A stretch of 8,896 bases of DNA from WJKQ01 sp043810515 (GCA_043810515.1 JBDRNZ010000029.1:1-8896); one strand, 5' to 3'. Positions 1 through 7,171 are shown, numbered from the stretch's first letter. Notes: generated by a model from the letters alone, not told the origin. Numbers and translations: made by a program.

Positions 1-1
1 G

Positions 2-172
2 GAAATAGGCAGCGTTCCAAAAGAAGAAGCCTACCGAACCTGGAACATGGGTGTTGGCATGATCCTCATAAGCAACGACGTAGATCAGATTGCTGAAATC
101 TGCGCCCGCCACGAAATAGAAACCCAGGTCATCGGCGAAGTCCAGGAGGGTGATATTGTGATGGGCATTTAA
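2..172 (+). CDS. purM: Phosphoribosylformylglycinamidine cyclo-ligase (AIR synthetase), C-terminal fragment
   Basis: This is the 3' end of a gene cut by the window edge: 56 codons in frame 2, ending in TAA. The peptide contains YRTWNMGVGM and, near the end, TQVIGEV followed by a short tail. These match the AIR synthetase C-terminal domain, where the family has (M)YRTFNMGIGM and a final xxIGEV strand. PurM uses ATP to close FGAM into the imidazole ring of AIR, the fifth step of de novo purine synthesis, in the cytosol. The ATP-binding N-terminal part lies outside the window, so completeness cannot be judged. The stop codon forms the left end of a 26-bp imperfect palindrome. Identity rests on the C-terminal motifs only, but these are distinctive. 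Confidence 0.85.
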   Translation, partial: EIGSVPKEEAYRTWNMGVGMILISNDVDQIAEICARHEIETQVIGEVQEGDIVMGI

Positions 173-195
173 CTTCCCACCCGGGTGGAAAGTTA
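170..195. repeat. Palindromic element, copy 1, over the purM stop codon
   Basis: A 26-bp inverted repeat with no loop, centred between 182 and 183. All 13 base pairs match except 176/189 (C opposite A). Its core, TTCCCACCCGGGTGGAAA (174-191), equals the perfect palindrome at 8341-8358 except at one base. The left arm includes the purM TAA. No T-tract follows, so it is a poor intrinsic terminator. The rest of the purM-dprA gap (196-311) is AT-rich. It holds only a weak -10-like TAGAAT (247-252) without a good -35, so no promoter for dprA can be called. Confidence 0.75.
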
Positions 196-311
196 AATCT
201 TCAGTCCACCGTCTCCAGGTAGCATTTTTCGCTCATATGACGAATTTAGAATAATTTTAGGAAAATTTTAAATACTTCTGATAAAAAACTATTACCACTA
301 AAAAATTCCAC

Positions 312-1256
312 ATGCAACAATCTCAAAATTCCATAACCCTCTCCTCAAAAATCTATCCGCTGCTTCTAAAGCAAATCCACAATCCGCCGAAAAAATTATT
401 CTTCCGCGGAAATCCCGAAATTCTGCAAAAAACATGTATAGCCGTGGTCGGTACACGGGAATACTCGGATTATGGAGAATATATGACAAATAAAATTATC
501 GAGGAACTTGCGGTACTAGATATCGCGATTGTTTCCGGACTTGCGAAAGGCATTGATACAATCGCGCACAAAGCCGCCATTATAAACGGTCTTCCGACAA
601 TAGCCGTCCTCGGAAGCGGACTTGATAATATTTATCCGAAACAAAACATCTCACTCGCAAAGGAAATAATCTCGTCCGGTCTGATTCTCTCGGAATATGA
701 ACCGCTTGAACCTCCTGCCGATTTTCATTTTCCGCAAAGAAACCGGATAATAAGCGGACTTTGTATAGCCACTGTTGTAATTGAGGCGCCAGAAAAATCC
801 GGAGCACGCATCACCGCAAAACTCGCGCTCGACCAAAGCAGGGAAATTTTCGTAGTTCCCGGCGACGTGGACAACGAAAACAGTCTCGGACCTCTAAGAA
901 TTCTGCAGGAAGGCAGCGCATATCCGGTTGGATCAGGTCAGGACATAATATCTGTCCTGACGATGCAGCCTCATCTTTTTGAAAACGCCAAACCAAAGCC
1001 CGTCGCTCGCCACTCCGCCATCATTGTTCACGCGCCGGCTCCCGCCAAAACCTCGCACAAACCCGAAATTATTTTAAATCTTTCAGAAGAGGAAACGGAA
1101 ATTTTTTCAATTATTCCGCGCCACAGAGGGATTTCCGTTGACCACATATCTCAGACCTGCGCCCTCCCCGCGCGAAAAATCCTTTCCGCACTGTCAATTC
1201 TGGAAATAAAAGGGCTCCTTAAAATAAAAGATGGAAAATATTCGCGCAGATGCTAA
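312..1256 (+). CDS. dprA: DNA-processing protein DprA (recombination mediator)
   Basis: DprA binds incoming single-stranded DNA in the cytosol and loads RecA on it during natural transformation. This 314-residue protein shows the Rossmann-like DprA core: VVGTREYSDYG (about 45-55), SGLAKGID (75-82), GSGLDNIYP (101-109), PQRNRIISG (141-149), SGARITA (163-169) and VPGD followed by the G/L-rich end of the domain (about 182-203). A proline-rich linker (about 225-250) leads to a C-terminal winged-helix-like segment (about 257-310), as in many DprA proteins. The N-terminal SAM-like domain of longer homologues appears absent: only about 40 residues precede the core. The ATG has no clear Shine-Dalgarno sequence. 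The last 7 bp overlap the start of the downstream transporter gene (ATGCTAA), suggesting co-transcription and coupled translation. The recombinase it would serve, recA, is encoded on the other strand of this window. Confidence 0.93.
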   Translation: MQQSQNSITLSSKIYPLLLKQIHNPPKKLFFRGNPEILQKTCIAVVGTREYSDYGEYMTNKIIEELAVLDIAIVSGLAKGIDTIAHKAAIINGLPTIAVLGSGLDNIYPKQNISLAKEIISSGLILSEYEPLEPPADFHFPQRNRIISGLCIATVVIEAPEKSGARITAKLALDQSREIFVVPGDVDNENSLGPLRILQEGSAYPVGSGQDIISVLTMQPHLFENAKPKPVARHSAIIVHAPAPAKTSHKPEIILNLSEEETEIFSIIPRHRGISVDHISQTCALPARKILSALSILEIKGLLKIKDGKYSRRC

Positions 1257-2455
1257 TATATCTCCATATGATGCTGCGAAAAATAAGAACTCACCACGGA
1301 CATAGCGAAGGCCGGATATTTTCACTCATGGTATTTATAATGGGATTCGGCGTAAGCATGCTAATCCCGATATTTCCAAATTTCGTAAAATCAATCCTGC
1401 ACACGGATTCCGCGACCAGCCTTTTTTATTCAGGCATGGCACTCATGATGTTCGCGGCGGCAATTTCAAGTACGATAATTTTTAAAAAAATACAAAGAAC
1501 CACAATCACGAAAATAAGCCTGCTGGTTTCAGCTATAGCTTTTTTGCTCCTTGTGTTTGTAAACCGGCTGGTGGAATTATCGGTAATAAACATGATAAGA
1601 AGCTGGTTCATACTCTTTCTGATAATGTCGTTGGCTCTTTTTGTCAGAGATTTTTCGAGAGAAAAAAATCTTTGCGAACAGGAAGGTTTCTTTTACACAT
1701 TCAGTAATATGGGGTATCTGCTCGGCCCCCTGGTGGGAGGTTTTCTGGCCGCGTACTTCGGTTACGAATTCGTTTTTGCGCTTGCAGCAGCTGTTTTTAT
1801 AACCGGCCTGATTTATTTTTACCATAAACATGTAATTCAGAAACATCCCGCGATAATTAACCAGAAAAAAACATCAACTGCCAAACTGATCCACAATATA
1901 AAAAATTATTTCAAAAATCCCGAGAGAACCAAAATATATCTGGTCACATTTGCGCTTATGTCATGGTTTGGTTTTCGAAGATTATATATACCTCTTTATG
2001 TCGTAACGGCAGGCTTCAGCGATAGCATTACCGGAATAATTCTGGCGGCCAGCATTGTCCCGCTCATTCTACTGGAAGTCGCGGTGGGCAAATACGGAGA
2101 CAAAAAGGGAATAAGAATTCCGGTTTCAGCCGGATTTCTTATAATCGCATTATGCCTGATTGGAGTATATTTAAGCTCGAATGTATGGATGGATTTCACG
2201 CTCTTGATTATCGGCAATATTGGCGCCGCGCTTGTAGAACCGTTGCAGGAGAGTTATTTGTTTAAAAATCTGCCCAGAGAGGAAGAGGAGGATTTGTACG
2301 GAATATACATGACAGCCGACCCGATGGCATATTTCCTAACACCGGCAATAGGAGCGGCTATTTTATTTTTGCTGCCCTTTGAATCGCTTTTTCTTATATT
2401 TGGAATTTTAATACTCGGCGCATCCGCCCTCGCTTTTACGAAACTGCAATATTAG
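1250..2455 (+). CDS. MFS-type membrane transporter, substrate unknown
   Basis: A 401-residue, strongly hydrophobic protein with about twelve predicted membrane helices in two sets of six. The first set spans roughly residues 23-48, 55-78, 88-105, 112-133, 148-170 and 173-191. The second spans 227-249, 258-279, 289-309, 314-334, 355-375 and 378-397. A basic cytosolic loop (about 192-226) separates them, the usual major facilitator layout. GKYGDKKG (280-287), after helix 8, is the second-half copy of MFS motif A. The equivalent loop in the first half is degenerate. GYLLGPLVGG (155-164) in helix 5 resembles the motif C of drug/H+ antiporters, which hints at efflux but does not prove it. The chosen ATG overlaps the dprA stop; in-frame ATGs at 1268 and 1271 are alternatives and none has a clear Shine-Dalgarno. 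The last 20 bp overlap the convergent pilB gene. Confidence 0.8.
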   Translation: MLIYLHMMLRKIRTHHGHSEGRIFSLMVFIMGFGVSMLIPIFPNFVKSILHTDSATSLFYSGMALMMFAAAISSTIIFKKIQRTTITKISLLVSAIAFLLLVFVNRLVELSVINMIRSWFILFLIMSLALFVRDFSREKNLCEQEGFFYTFSNMGYLLGPLVGGFLAAYFGYEFVFALAAAVFITGLIYFYHKHVIQKHPAIINQKKTSTAKLIHNIKNYFKNPERTKIYLVTFALMSWFGFRRLYIPLYVVTAGFSDSITGIILAASIVPLILLEVAVGKYGDKKGIRIPVSAGFLIIALCLIGVYLSSNVWMDFTLLIIGNIGAALVEPLQESYLFKNLPREEEEDLYGIYMTADPMAYFLTPAIGAAILFLLPFESLFLIFGILILGASALAFTKLQY

Positions 2456-4148
2456 TAACCCTGTGCACTTCTTCAAGAGTCGTTAATCCCTGAGTAACTT
2501 TCATATAGCCGTCTTCCCTCAACGTTATCATGCCCTCTTTTCTCGCAGCTTCAATAAGTTCGACGGAACTTTTTTTATTGAGAATAAGATCTTTCATTTC
2601 AGCAGTAATGGTAATGGCCTCGGCAATAACGATTCTTCCCTTATAGCCGGTATTGCTGCACGCATCACATCCGTGAATTTTTGGAATTTTTTCAGGAACA
2701 GAAATTTCGATGCTTGAATTAATACCTTTGAGAACATTTACCACATCCTCAAAATCCTTTTTTTCACTTTCGCTTATAGGTTCAAGGGTTGAACACTTCT
2801 CGCAGACCTTGCGCACAAGACGTTGCGCGACCACGGTATTAAGCGCCGGAGCGATCATAAAAGGAGGTAGGCCCATATTTACAAGACGTGGAATTGATTC
2901 AACAGCGCTGTTTGTGTGAAGCGTGCTTAAAAGAACATGCCCCGTCAAGGCGGCCTGCGCGGCGGTTTCCGCCGTCTCAATATCACGGATCTCACCGATC
3001 ATGACGATATCAGGATCGTGTCTGAGCATGGACCGGAGTCCGCTCGCGAAAGTATAACCGTGACTTTCATCAACCTGGCTTTGGGTCACGCCCTCCATAT
3101 AATATTCAACCGGATCCTCGAGAGTGATAATCTTATTTTCGCCCGATTTCATAACGCTCAAAATCGAATACAAAGTTGTGGATTTACCACTTCCGGTAGG
3201 ACCTGTTATAAGAATCATTCCCTGGGAAATTTTTGAAGCCTTTTCAAGTTTTTTTAGAGCAAGACCCTGAAATCCAAGCTCCTCGAAAGTCAAAAATTTT
3301 CTTCCAAGCGGCAGGTACCTGCACACAAACGATTCTCCATACGGTGTCGGTATTGACGCGACACGCACGGCGACTTTCCTCTCGTTAAACATAAAAAGAT
3401 AGCGCCCATCCTGCGGCACAGTCACAACGTTCAGTTTCATGCCGCTTTGATATTTTAATTGTTCCGAAATTTTTGCATAAATTTTCAGAGAAAGTTCAAA
3501 AACAGCATGCAAAATTCCATCAATTCTGAATCTCGCCACCACGGTATCTTCGGTCGGCTCGTAATGAATATCTGATGCATTTGTTTTGATAGCACCGATA
3601 TTGATTAGATTAAGGCCTTCTTCGGCGGTCACGGTCTCAAGTTTTGCCGGAAGATCTTTTAAATCAGCGATTTCTTTTTCATATGTCTTTATAGTTTTTT
3701 CCTCAACGTTTTTAATAATTTCCTTTTTCTTGTAAACCTGAGTTGTGTCGTAAATGTTTAAGGCATCATCAATACCTGAGGACGAAGCCAGATTAACAAT
3801 TATATCAAATCCCTTGGCCTTCAGAGCATTCATCACATCAACCGTTTCAGGCCTGTCTGGTTCATCCACGGCAATCCTTACTTTTTTGCCGACCCTGAAA
3901 AACGGGATAACTCTGCCTTTCTTCGCGTCTTCTATTTCTATGATTTTTAGAAAATCCGGATTAAGCGGAGTTTTGGCAATATCAATGTAAGGCAGTCCAA
4001 GGTCTTTGGCACGTCCTAAAACGGATTTCTCCTGAAACTCTCTGTTTACCTCCTCGACAGACCTGTTTGACTGCGCGCCGGGTTGATTTACCTGGGCTGG
4101 CGCGGGCGTACTAGTGCTAACCTGTGATGTCTGATTTTGTTCTGCCAT
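2436..4148 (-). CDS. pilB: Type IV pilus / type II secretion assembly ATPase (PilB/GspE family)
   Basis: A cytosolic hexameric ATPase that powers pilin polymerisation at the inner membrane. The 570-residue protein opens with a Ser/Pro/Gln-rich disordered stretch (1-30), then a GspE N-terminal-type domain (about 35-140). The catalytic part has NASDIHYEP (190-198), ARFRIDG (205-211), Walker A GPTGSGKS (316-323), the Asp box ITLEDPVEYY (341-350), Walker B IVMIGEIRD (381-389) and the His box LLSTLHTN (406-413). Two CxxC pairs (C449/C452 and C494/C497) form the zinc-binding module typical of extension ATPases and absent from the retraction ATPase PilT. Residues 455-490 between them are longer and more charged than I would expect. 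No pilC, pilT or pilin gene lies in the window, so PilB versus GspE is decided only by family habit. It is last in the minus-strand series, 60 bp after nusA, with its own candidate promoter and no Shine-Dalgarno. Confidence 0.92.
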   Translation of the reverse strand: MAEQNQTSQVSTSTPAPAQVNQPGAQSNRSVEEVNREFQEKSVLGRAKDLGLPYIDIAKTPLNPDFLKIIEIEDAKKGRVIPFFRVGKKVRIAVDEPDRPETVDVMNALKAKGFDIIVNLASSSGIDDALNIYDTTQVYKKKEIIKNVEEKTIKTYEKEIADLKDLPAKLETVTAEEGLNLINIGAIKTNASDIHYEPTEDTVVARFRIDGILHAVFELSLKIYAKISEQLKYQSGMKLNVVTVPQDGRYLFMFNERKVAVRVASIPTPYGESFVCRYLPLGRKFLTFEELGFQGLALKKLEKASKISQGMILITGPTGSGKSTTLYSILSVMKSGENKIITLEDPVEYYMEGVTQSQVDESHGYTFASGLRSMLRHDPDIVMIGEIRDIETAETAAQAALTGHVLLSTLHTNSAVESIPRLVNMGLPPFMIAPALNTVVAQRLVRKVCEKCSTLEPISESEKKDFEDVVNVLKGINSSIEISVPEKIPKIHGCDACSNTGYKGRIVIAEAITITAEMKDLILNKKSSVELIEAARKEGMITLREDGYMKVTQGLTTLEEVHRVTNIAVS

Positions 4149-4170
4149 AATATTTCGAAAATATCCAGAT

Positions 4171-4179
4171 ATTATAGCA
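4171..4179 (-). promoter_or_regulatory. Extended -10 promoter for pilB
   Basis: On the minus strand the nusA-pilB gap reads TGCTATAAT, a perfect -10 hexamer preceded by the TGn extension that lets a promoter work with a poor -35. Nothing close to TTGACA lies 16-18 bp upstream. The element ends 22 bp before the pilB ATG, so the leader would be only about 15 nt, with no ribosome binding site. Short AT-rich dyads (AATATC/GATATT) cover the expected start site. Called from sequence pattern only. Confidence 0.55.
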
Positions 4180-4208
4180 GAAAAACGTGAAGAATAAAAC
4201 CTAAACTA

Positions 4209-5459
4209 CTATTTTGCGACTTTCTTTATGGCTGCCACTATAGTTTTCGCTCCTTCCTCGTCAATTCCCTCCACCTCTTCCATATCTTTCACACTCAGCC
4301 CTTGCAATTGTTCAACAAGAGTAAGATTGGCTGCAGCCAGTTTTTCTACGAGAGCTTTGTCTATGCCAAGATCCTCGATTTTTTCAACAGTTTCCTTTTT
4401 GGCTTTTTCGCCACCCTTGCCTTTATAGTCGCTTATGTCCAGAATATCTATTTCCCATCCGGTTAAAATAGACGCAAGTCGCACGTTCTGTCCCTGCTTG
4501 CCGATAGCAAGCGGTCTTTGATCGGGCTGCACGAAAACCTTTGCTCTTTTTTCTTTTTCACCTAGCTGGATAACAGAGGTTTTTGCTGGAGCCAGAGAGG
4601 CTTTTATATAATCTTCCATATTGTCTGACCATTGGATAATATCGATTCTTTCACCATTAAGTTCATCCATGACATTTTGGACGCGCACGCCCTTTTGTCC
4701 CACGCATGAGCCGATCGGATCGATTTTTTCATCTTTTGAAGAGACGGCGACTTTGCTTCTTACGCCCGGATCTCTCGCAATCGATTTTATTTCAACAAGA
4801 CCGGATTTTATCTCGGGAATTTCGAGCTCCATAAGCTTTCTTACAAGGTTTTGATGAGTTCTGGAAATCATGAGCTGCGGCCCTTTTGTGGTTTTGATAA
4901 CTTTATCAAGATACAGCTTTATTCGTTGTCCGGAATAATATTTTTCACCCGGAATCTGATTGTCGTATGGAATGTTTGTGGTCGTCCTATTGTCCAGATT
5001 GACATAAACATTGTTGCCGTCAACACGGTGCACAATGGCGTTTATAAGCTCATTTTCACGATCTTTGAATGTTTCGTACAGTACATCCCTTTCGGCGTCC
5101 TGTATTTTTTGAATAATAACCTGCTTTGCCGCCTGCGCCGCGATTCGCCCGTAATTCATGGGCGTAACATCAATTTTCACGCTATCACCGATTTTGGATT
5201 TTTTATTGTATTTCTTGGCGTCTTTCTCGGAAATCTGAACATCTTTATCCTCAACATCCTTAACCACCTGTTTCACCAGATATACTGTTGCAACTCCCGA
5301 TTTGTCATCGAGATCCACGTCAATTTCCTGGTCTTTATTCCCGTAATCTTTCCTGAATGCGGCTCTCAAAGCCGATTTTATAGTATCAATGACACGATCG
5401 CGCGAAATATTTTTCTCATCGCAAAGCTGATTAATAGCCGCAATAAATTGTGATTGCAT
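4209..5459 (-). CDS. nusA: Transcription termination/antitermination factor NusA
   Basis: NusA binds RNA polymerase and nascent RNA, prolongs pauses, and promotes intrinsic termination or, with other Nus factors, antitermination. The 416-residue protein follows the family order: an N-terminal polymerase-binding domain (about 1-125, with ALRAAFRKDYG at 30-40), an S1 domain (about 133-200), KH1 with GSCVGQKGVR (250-259) and KH2 with AIGKQGQNVR (318-327). A short C-terminal helical region (about 360-416) resembles helix-hairpin-helix repeats, with LGIDKALVEKLAAANL and VEGIDEEGAKTI. The long duplicated acidic domains of E. coli NusA (495 residues) are missing. The ATG at 5459 follows closely on the terminator after recX and has no Shine-Dalgarno. 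nusA must therefore depend on read-through or on a promoter overlapping that terminator or inside recX. The usual neighbours rimP and infB are not here. Confidence 0.95.
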   Translation of the reverse strand: MQSQFIAAINQLCDEKNISRDRVIDTIKSALRAAFRKDYGNKDQEIDVDLDDKSGVATVYLVKQVVKDVEDKDVQISEKDAKKYNKKSKIGDSVKIDVTPMNYGRIAAQAAKQVIIQKIQDAERDVLYETFKDRENELINAIVHRVDGNNVYVNLDNRTTTNIPYDNQIPGEKYYSGQRIKLYLDKVIKTTKGPQLMISRTHQNLVRKLMELEIPEIKSGLVEIKSIARDPGVRSKVAVSSKDEKIDPIGSCVGQKGVRVQNVMDELNGERIDIIQWSDNMEDYIKASLAPAKTSVIQLGEKEKRAKVFVQPDQRPLAIGKQGQNVRLASILTGWEIDILDISDYKGKGGEKAKKETVEKIEDLGIDKALVEKLAAANLTLVEQLQGLSVKDMEEVEGIDEEGAKTIVAAIKKVAK

Positions 5460-5477
5460 AGAATTAAATTAACAAAT

Positions 5478-5510
5478 ACAAAAACAGGATCTTTATAAAC
5501 CAAAGATCCT
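5478..5510 (-). terminator. Intrinsic terminator of the recA-recX transcript, just upstream of nusA
   Basis: On the minus strand, AGGATCTTT and AAAGATCCT form a perfect 9-bp stem with a 7-nt loop (5486-5510), followed by GTTTTTGTAT (5476-5485). The stem begins within the recX stop codon. The stem is AT-rich with only three G-C pairs, so termination may be partial. The T-tract ends about 16 bp before the nusA ATG, so the terminator also controls how much read-through reaches nusA. Confidence 0.75.
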
Positions 5511-5998
5511 TACAGTCGCCCATTGTAACAGGACTCTATGGCCCTGTAAATAGCATCTCTTTTAAACCCTTTGGAAAGCAGAAATTGATACGCTTTATGC
5601 TTTCGCGCCGGGACCGGATATTTTGAAAGTTTTCCGGCCCGTTTTTCAAGCGCCGCCGCGGCGGCTTCGGATTCATCCGTATAAATTTCATCAAAAACCG
5701 ATTCAATCAGATCCCGCTCAACGCCTTTAAATTTCAGCTCCTGCCTAATGATGGTCTTCCCGCGCGGTCTTAGCCGTAACCTTTCGGATACAAAATCCCT
5801 GGCAAATTGTTCATCATCAAGATACTTGAGCTCTTCCATTCTGCCGGCAACCTCATTAACAAGCTCTTCGCCGCAATCTCCCCCGAAATGCTTCGAGCAG
5901 TACGCCTTTAGCTTTTTCCTCATTTCATGCGCTGTGTATCTCTTCCTGGAAATGATATAAAAGGCGTACTGAAGCAGTTTGTCATATTCTTCACGCAT
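5510..5998 (-). CDS. recX: RecA regulator RecX
   Basis: RecX binds inside the RecA filament groove and limits filament growth and activity. The 162-residue protein is within the family range and made of RecX-type three-helix repeats. Repeat 1 is about 5-35 (AFYIISRKRYTAHEMRKKL). Repeat 2 is about 46-105, with the signature YLDDEQFARDFVSERL (59-74), RPRGKTIIRQEL and KGVERDLIESVF. Repeat 3 is about 115-160, with KAYQFLLSKGFKRDAIYRAIE. A run of five alanines (112-116, in SEAAAAALEKR) sits between repeats 2 and 3; its codons produce a chance 14-bp GC palindrome at 5652-5665. The start overlaps the recA stop (ATGCGTGA, 8 bp), with AAAGGA just upstream inside recA, so translation is probably coupled to recA. 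The gene ends at the terminator ahead of nusA. Confidence 0.93.
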   Translation of the reverse strand: MREEYDKLLQYAFYIISRKRYTAHEMRKKLKAYCSKHFGGDCGEELVNEVAGRMEELKYLDDEQFARDFVSERLRLRPRGKTIIRQELKFKGVERDLIESVFDEIYTDESEAAAAALEKRAGKLSKYPVPARKHKAYQFLLSKGFKRDAIYRAIESCYNGRL

Positions 5999-7031
5999 TT
6001 TCCTTTGCTAATTTTTCAACCTCTTTAGGGCTCCCGGAAACGAGGGTCCTGACATCTTTTTCAATTGCTTTCAAGATCTTGTCATTGGCGTTCAGGTATG
6101 CCTTCGTATTCTCGCGTCCCTGCCCTATCTTCGTGTCTTTGTAGCTGTAAAAGGCACCTGCCTTTCGGGTGACATTATATTTTGTCGCAAGGTCAAGAAG
6201 ATCACCTTCATACGAAATTCCCTTATTGTACATAATGTCGAACTCCGCAGTTTTAAAAGGCGGCGCTATTTTATTTTTCACAATCTTGACCCGCACACGG
6301 TTGCCTATAAGATCCTTCTCTACCGAGCTAGGCTCCTCGATTTTTCCTATAGCCCTTATGTCCATTCTTACGGAAGCATAAAACTTTAAAGCCTGCCCTC
6401 CGGTAGTGGTCTCAGGGTTGCCAAACATAATGCCGATCTTCATCCTCAACTGATTCAGAAATATAACGGTGGTTTTTGTTTTTGAGACAATCGCAGTAAG
6501 TTTTCTAAGAGCCTGGCTCATAAGCCTTGCCTGAAGCCCCATATGAGAATCCCCCATATCGCCGTCGATCTCAGCCCTTGGAGTAAGAGCCGCAACGCTG
6601 TCCACAACTATCACATCAAGCGCATTGCTGCGTACGAGAGTCTCCAGGATTTCGAGTGCCTGTTCACCGCTGTCGGGCTGGGATAAAAGCAGCTCATCGG
6701 TGTTTACTCCGATTCTTTTGGCATATTCCGGATCAAGTGCGTGTTCTGCGTCAATAAATCCGACGCTACCTCCTTTTTTCTGCGCCTCTGCCAAAACGTG
6801 CAGACTTAAAGTGGTTTTTCCGGAACTTTCCGGACCGAATATTTCGATAACACGTCCGCGCGGTACCCCGCCGCCAAGTGCGATATCGAGTGAGAGTGAA
6901 CCTGTTGAAATGGTTTCAATTGGAGTTCTCTCACTTCCGCCGAGCTTCATTATTGATCCCTTCCCGAAATTTTTTTCAATCTGGGAAATGGCCAGCTCGA
7001 TAGCCTTTTGCTTTTCCGTTTTCGAAGTCAT
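5991..7031 (-). CDS. recA: Recombinase RecA
   Basis: RecA forms ATP-dependent filaments on single-stranded DNA, carries out homologous pairing and strand exchange, and activates LexA self-cleavage. At 346 residues it has normal length. Visible features are the N-terminal helix and FGKGSIMKLG (22-31), Walker A GPESSGKT (66-73), the E96 region FIDAEHALDP (92-101), Walker B VIVVDS (140-145), loop L1 (about 155-166, DGDMGDSHMGLQ) and loop L2 (about 191-212, NQLRMKIGIMFGNPETTTGG). The C-terminal DNA-gating domain follows (about 270-330). The acidic tail of E. coli RecA is replaced by a short mixed-charge tail ending KLAKENA. All catalytic and DNA-binding motifs are intact. Transcription appears to start about 23 nt upstream from a strong promoter covered by a perfect palindrome, implying damage-type repression. 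There is no Shine-Dalgarno in the short leader. recX follows with an 8-bp overlap. Confidence 0.98.
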   Translation of the reverse strand: MTSKTEKQKAIELAISQIEKNFGKGSIMKLGGSERTPIETISTGSLSLDIALGGGVPRGRVIEIFGPESSGKTTLSLHVLAEAQKKGGSVGFIDAEHALDPEYAKRIGVNTDELLLSQPDSGEQALEILETLVRSNALDVIVVDSVAALTPRAEIDGDMGDSHMGLQARLMSQALRKLTAIVSKTKTTVIFLNQLRMKIGIMFGNPETTTGGQALKFYASVRMDIRAIGKIEEPSSVEKDLIGNRVRVKIVKNKIAPPFKTAEFDIMYNKGISYEGDLLDLATKYNVTRKAGAFYSYKDTKIGQGRENTKAYLNANDKILKAIEKDVRTLVSGSPKEVEKLAKENA

Positions 7032-7060
7032 ATTTGTAAGGTTAGTTATTAGGTGGCATT

Positions 7061-7089
7061 AGTATAGGTGAGCGTACGCTCACCGTCAA
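7061..7089 (-). promoter_or_regulatory. recA promoter (sigma-70 type)
   Basis: On the minus strand, TTGACG (7084-7089; 5 of 6 to consensus) and TATACT (7061-7066; 5 of 6) are separated by exactly 17 bp. Expected transcription start is near 7054, giving a leader of about 23 nt before the recA ATG. The spacer is almost entirely a perfect palindrome, so a bound repressor would exclude RNA polymerase. It is the best-formed promoter in the window. Confidence 0.8.
7067..7084. promoter_or_regulatory. Perfect 18-bp palindromic operator in the recA promoter (candidate SOS box)
   Basis: GGTGAGCGTACGCTCACC is identical to its reverse complement and fills the gap between the -35 and -10 of the recA promoter. 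Position and symmetry are what is expected of a LexA operator. It matches neither CTGT-N8-ACAG (E. coli type) nor GAAC-N4-GTTC (Firmicutes/actinobacterial type). From memory, it differs at one position from the Geobacter LexA motif GGTTN2CN4GN3ACC. I saw no second copy in the window. The identity of the repressor is inferred from position only. Confidence 0.7.
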
Positions 7090-7113
7090 TACTTTTTTTC
7101 AAAACATTAAAAA
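7090..7113 (-). promoter_or_regulatory. A/T tracts upstream of the recA -35 (UP-element-like)
   Basis: Immediately upstream of TTGACG the minus strand carries phased T and A tracts (TTTTTAATGTTTTG followed by a run of seven A). This arrangement resembles UP elements bound by the RNA polymerase alpha subunit. The remaining sequence up to 7171 is also very A/T-rich and contains no GC-rich stem, so I cannot call a terminator for the gene ending at 7172. Confidence 0.4.
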
Positions 7114-7171
7114 CGGCCATTACCTTACCACCCAAACTTTAAATAATTGTTAAAAAAACTTAAAAAAATTT

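Noticed and set aside
170..195. The purM-end palindrome read as an intrinsic terminator
   Set aside because: There is no T-tract after it (AATCTTCAG follows), no loop, and a near-identical copy sits inside a coding region, where a terminator would be harmful.
4851..5453. A 200-codon open frame antisense to nusA
   Set aside because: It lies wholly opposite the well-supported nusA gene, has no recognisable domain, and its residues mirror the nusA codons. It is a shadow frame.
5652..5665. Perfect 14-bp GC palindrome GCCGCCGCGGCGGC inside recX
   Set aside because: It arises from a run of alanine codons (GCN) in the linker of RecX and has no copies elsewhere in the window. Coding explains it.
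7036..7128. 7-bp inverted repeat GTAAGGT (7036-7042) and ACCTTAC (7122-7128) on either side of the recA promoter
   Set aside because: Arms this short and 79 bp apart are expected by chance in A/T-rich sequence, and no further similarity extends from them.
7100..7171. Small RNA or terminator in the A/T-rich gap after the zinc-ribbon gene
   Set aside because: It holds only long A and T tracts with no GC-containing stem. The nearest structure is better explained as an upstream element of the recA promoter.
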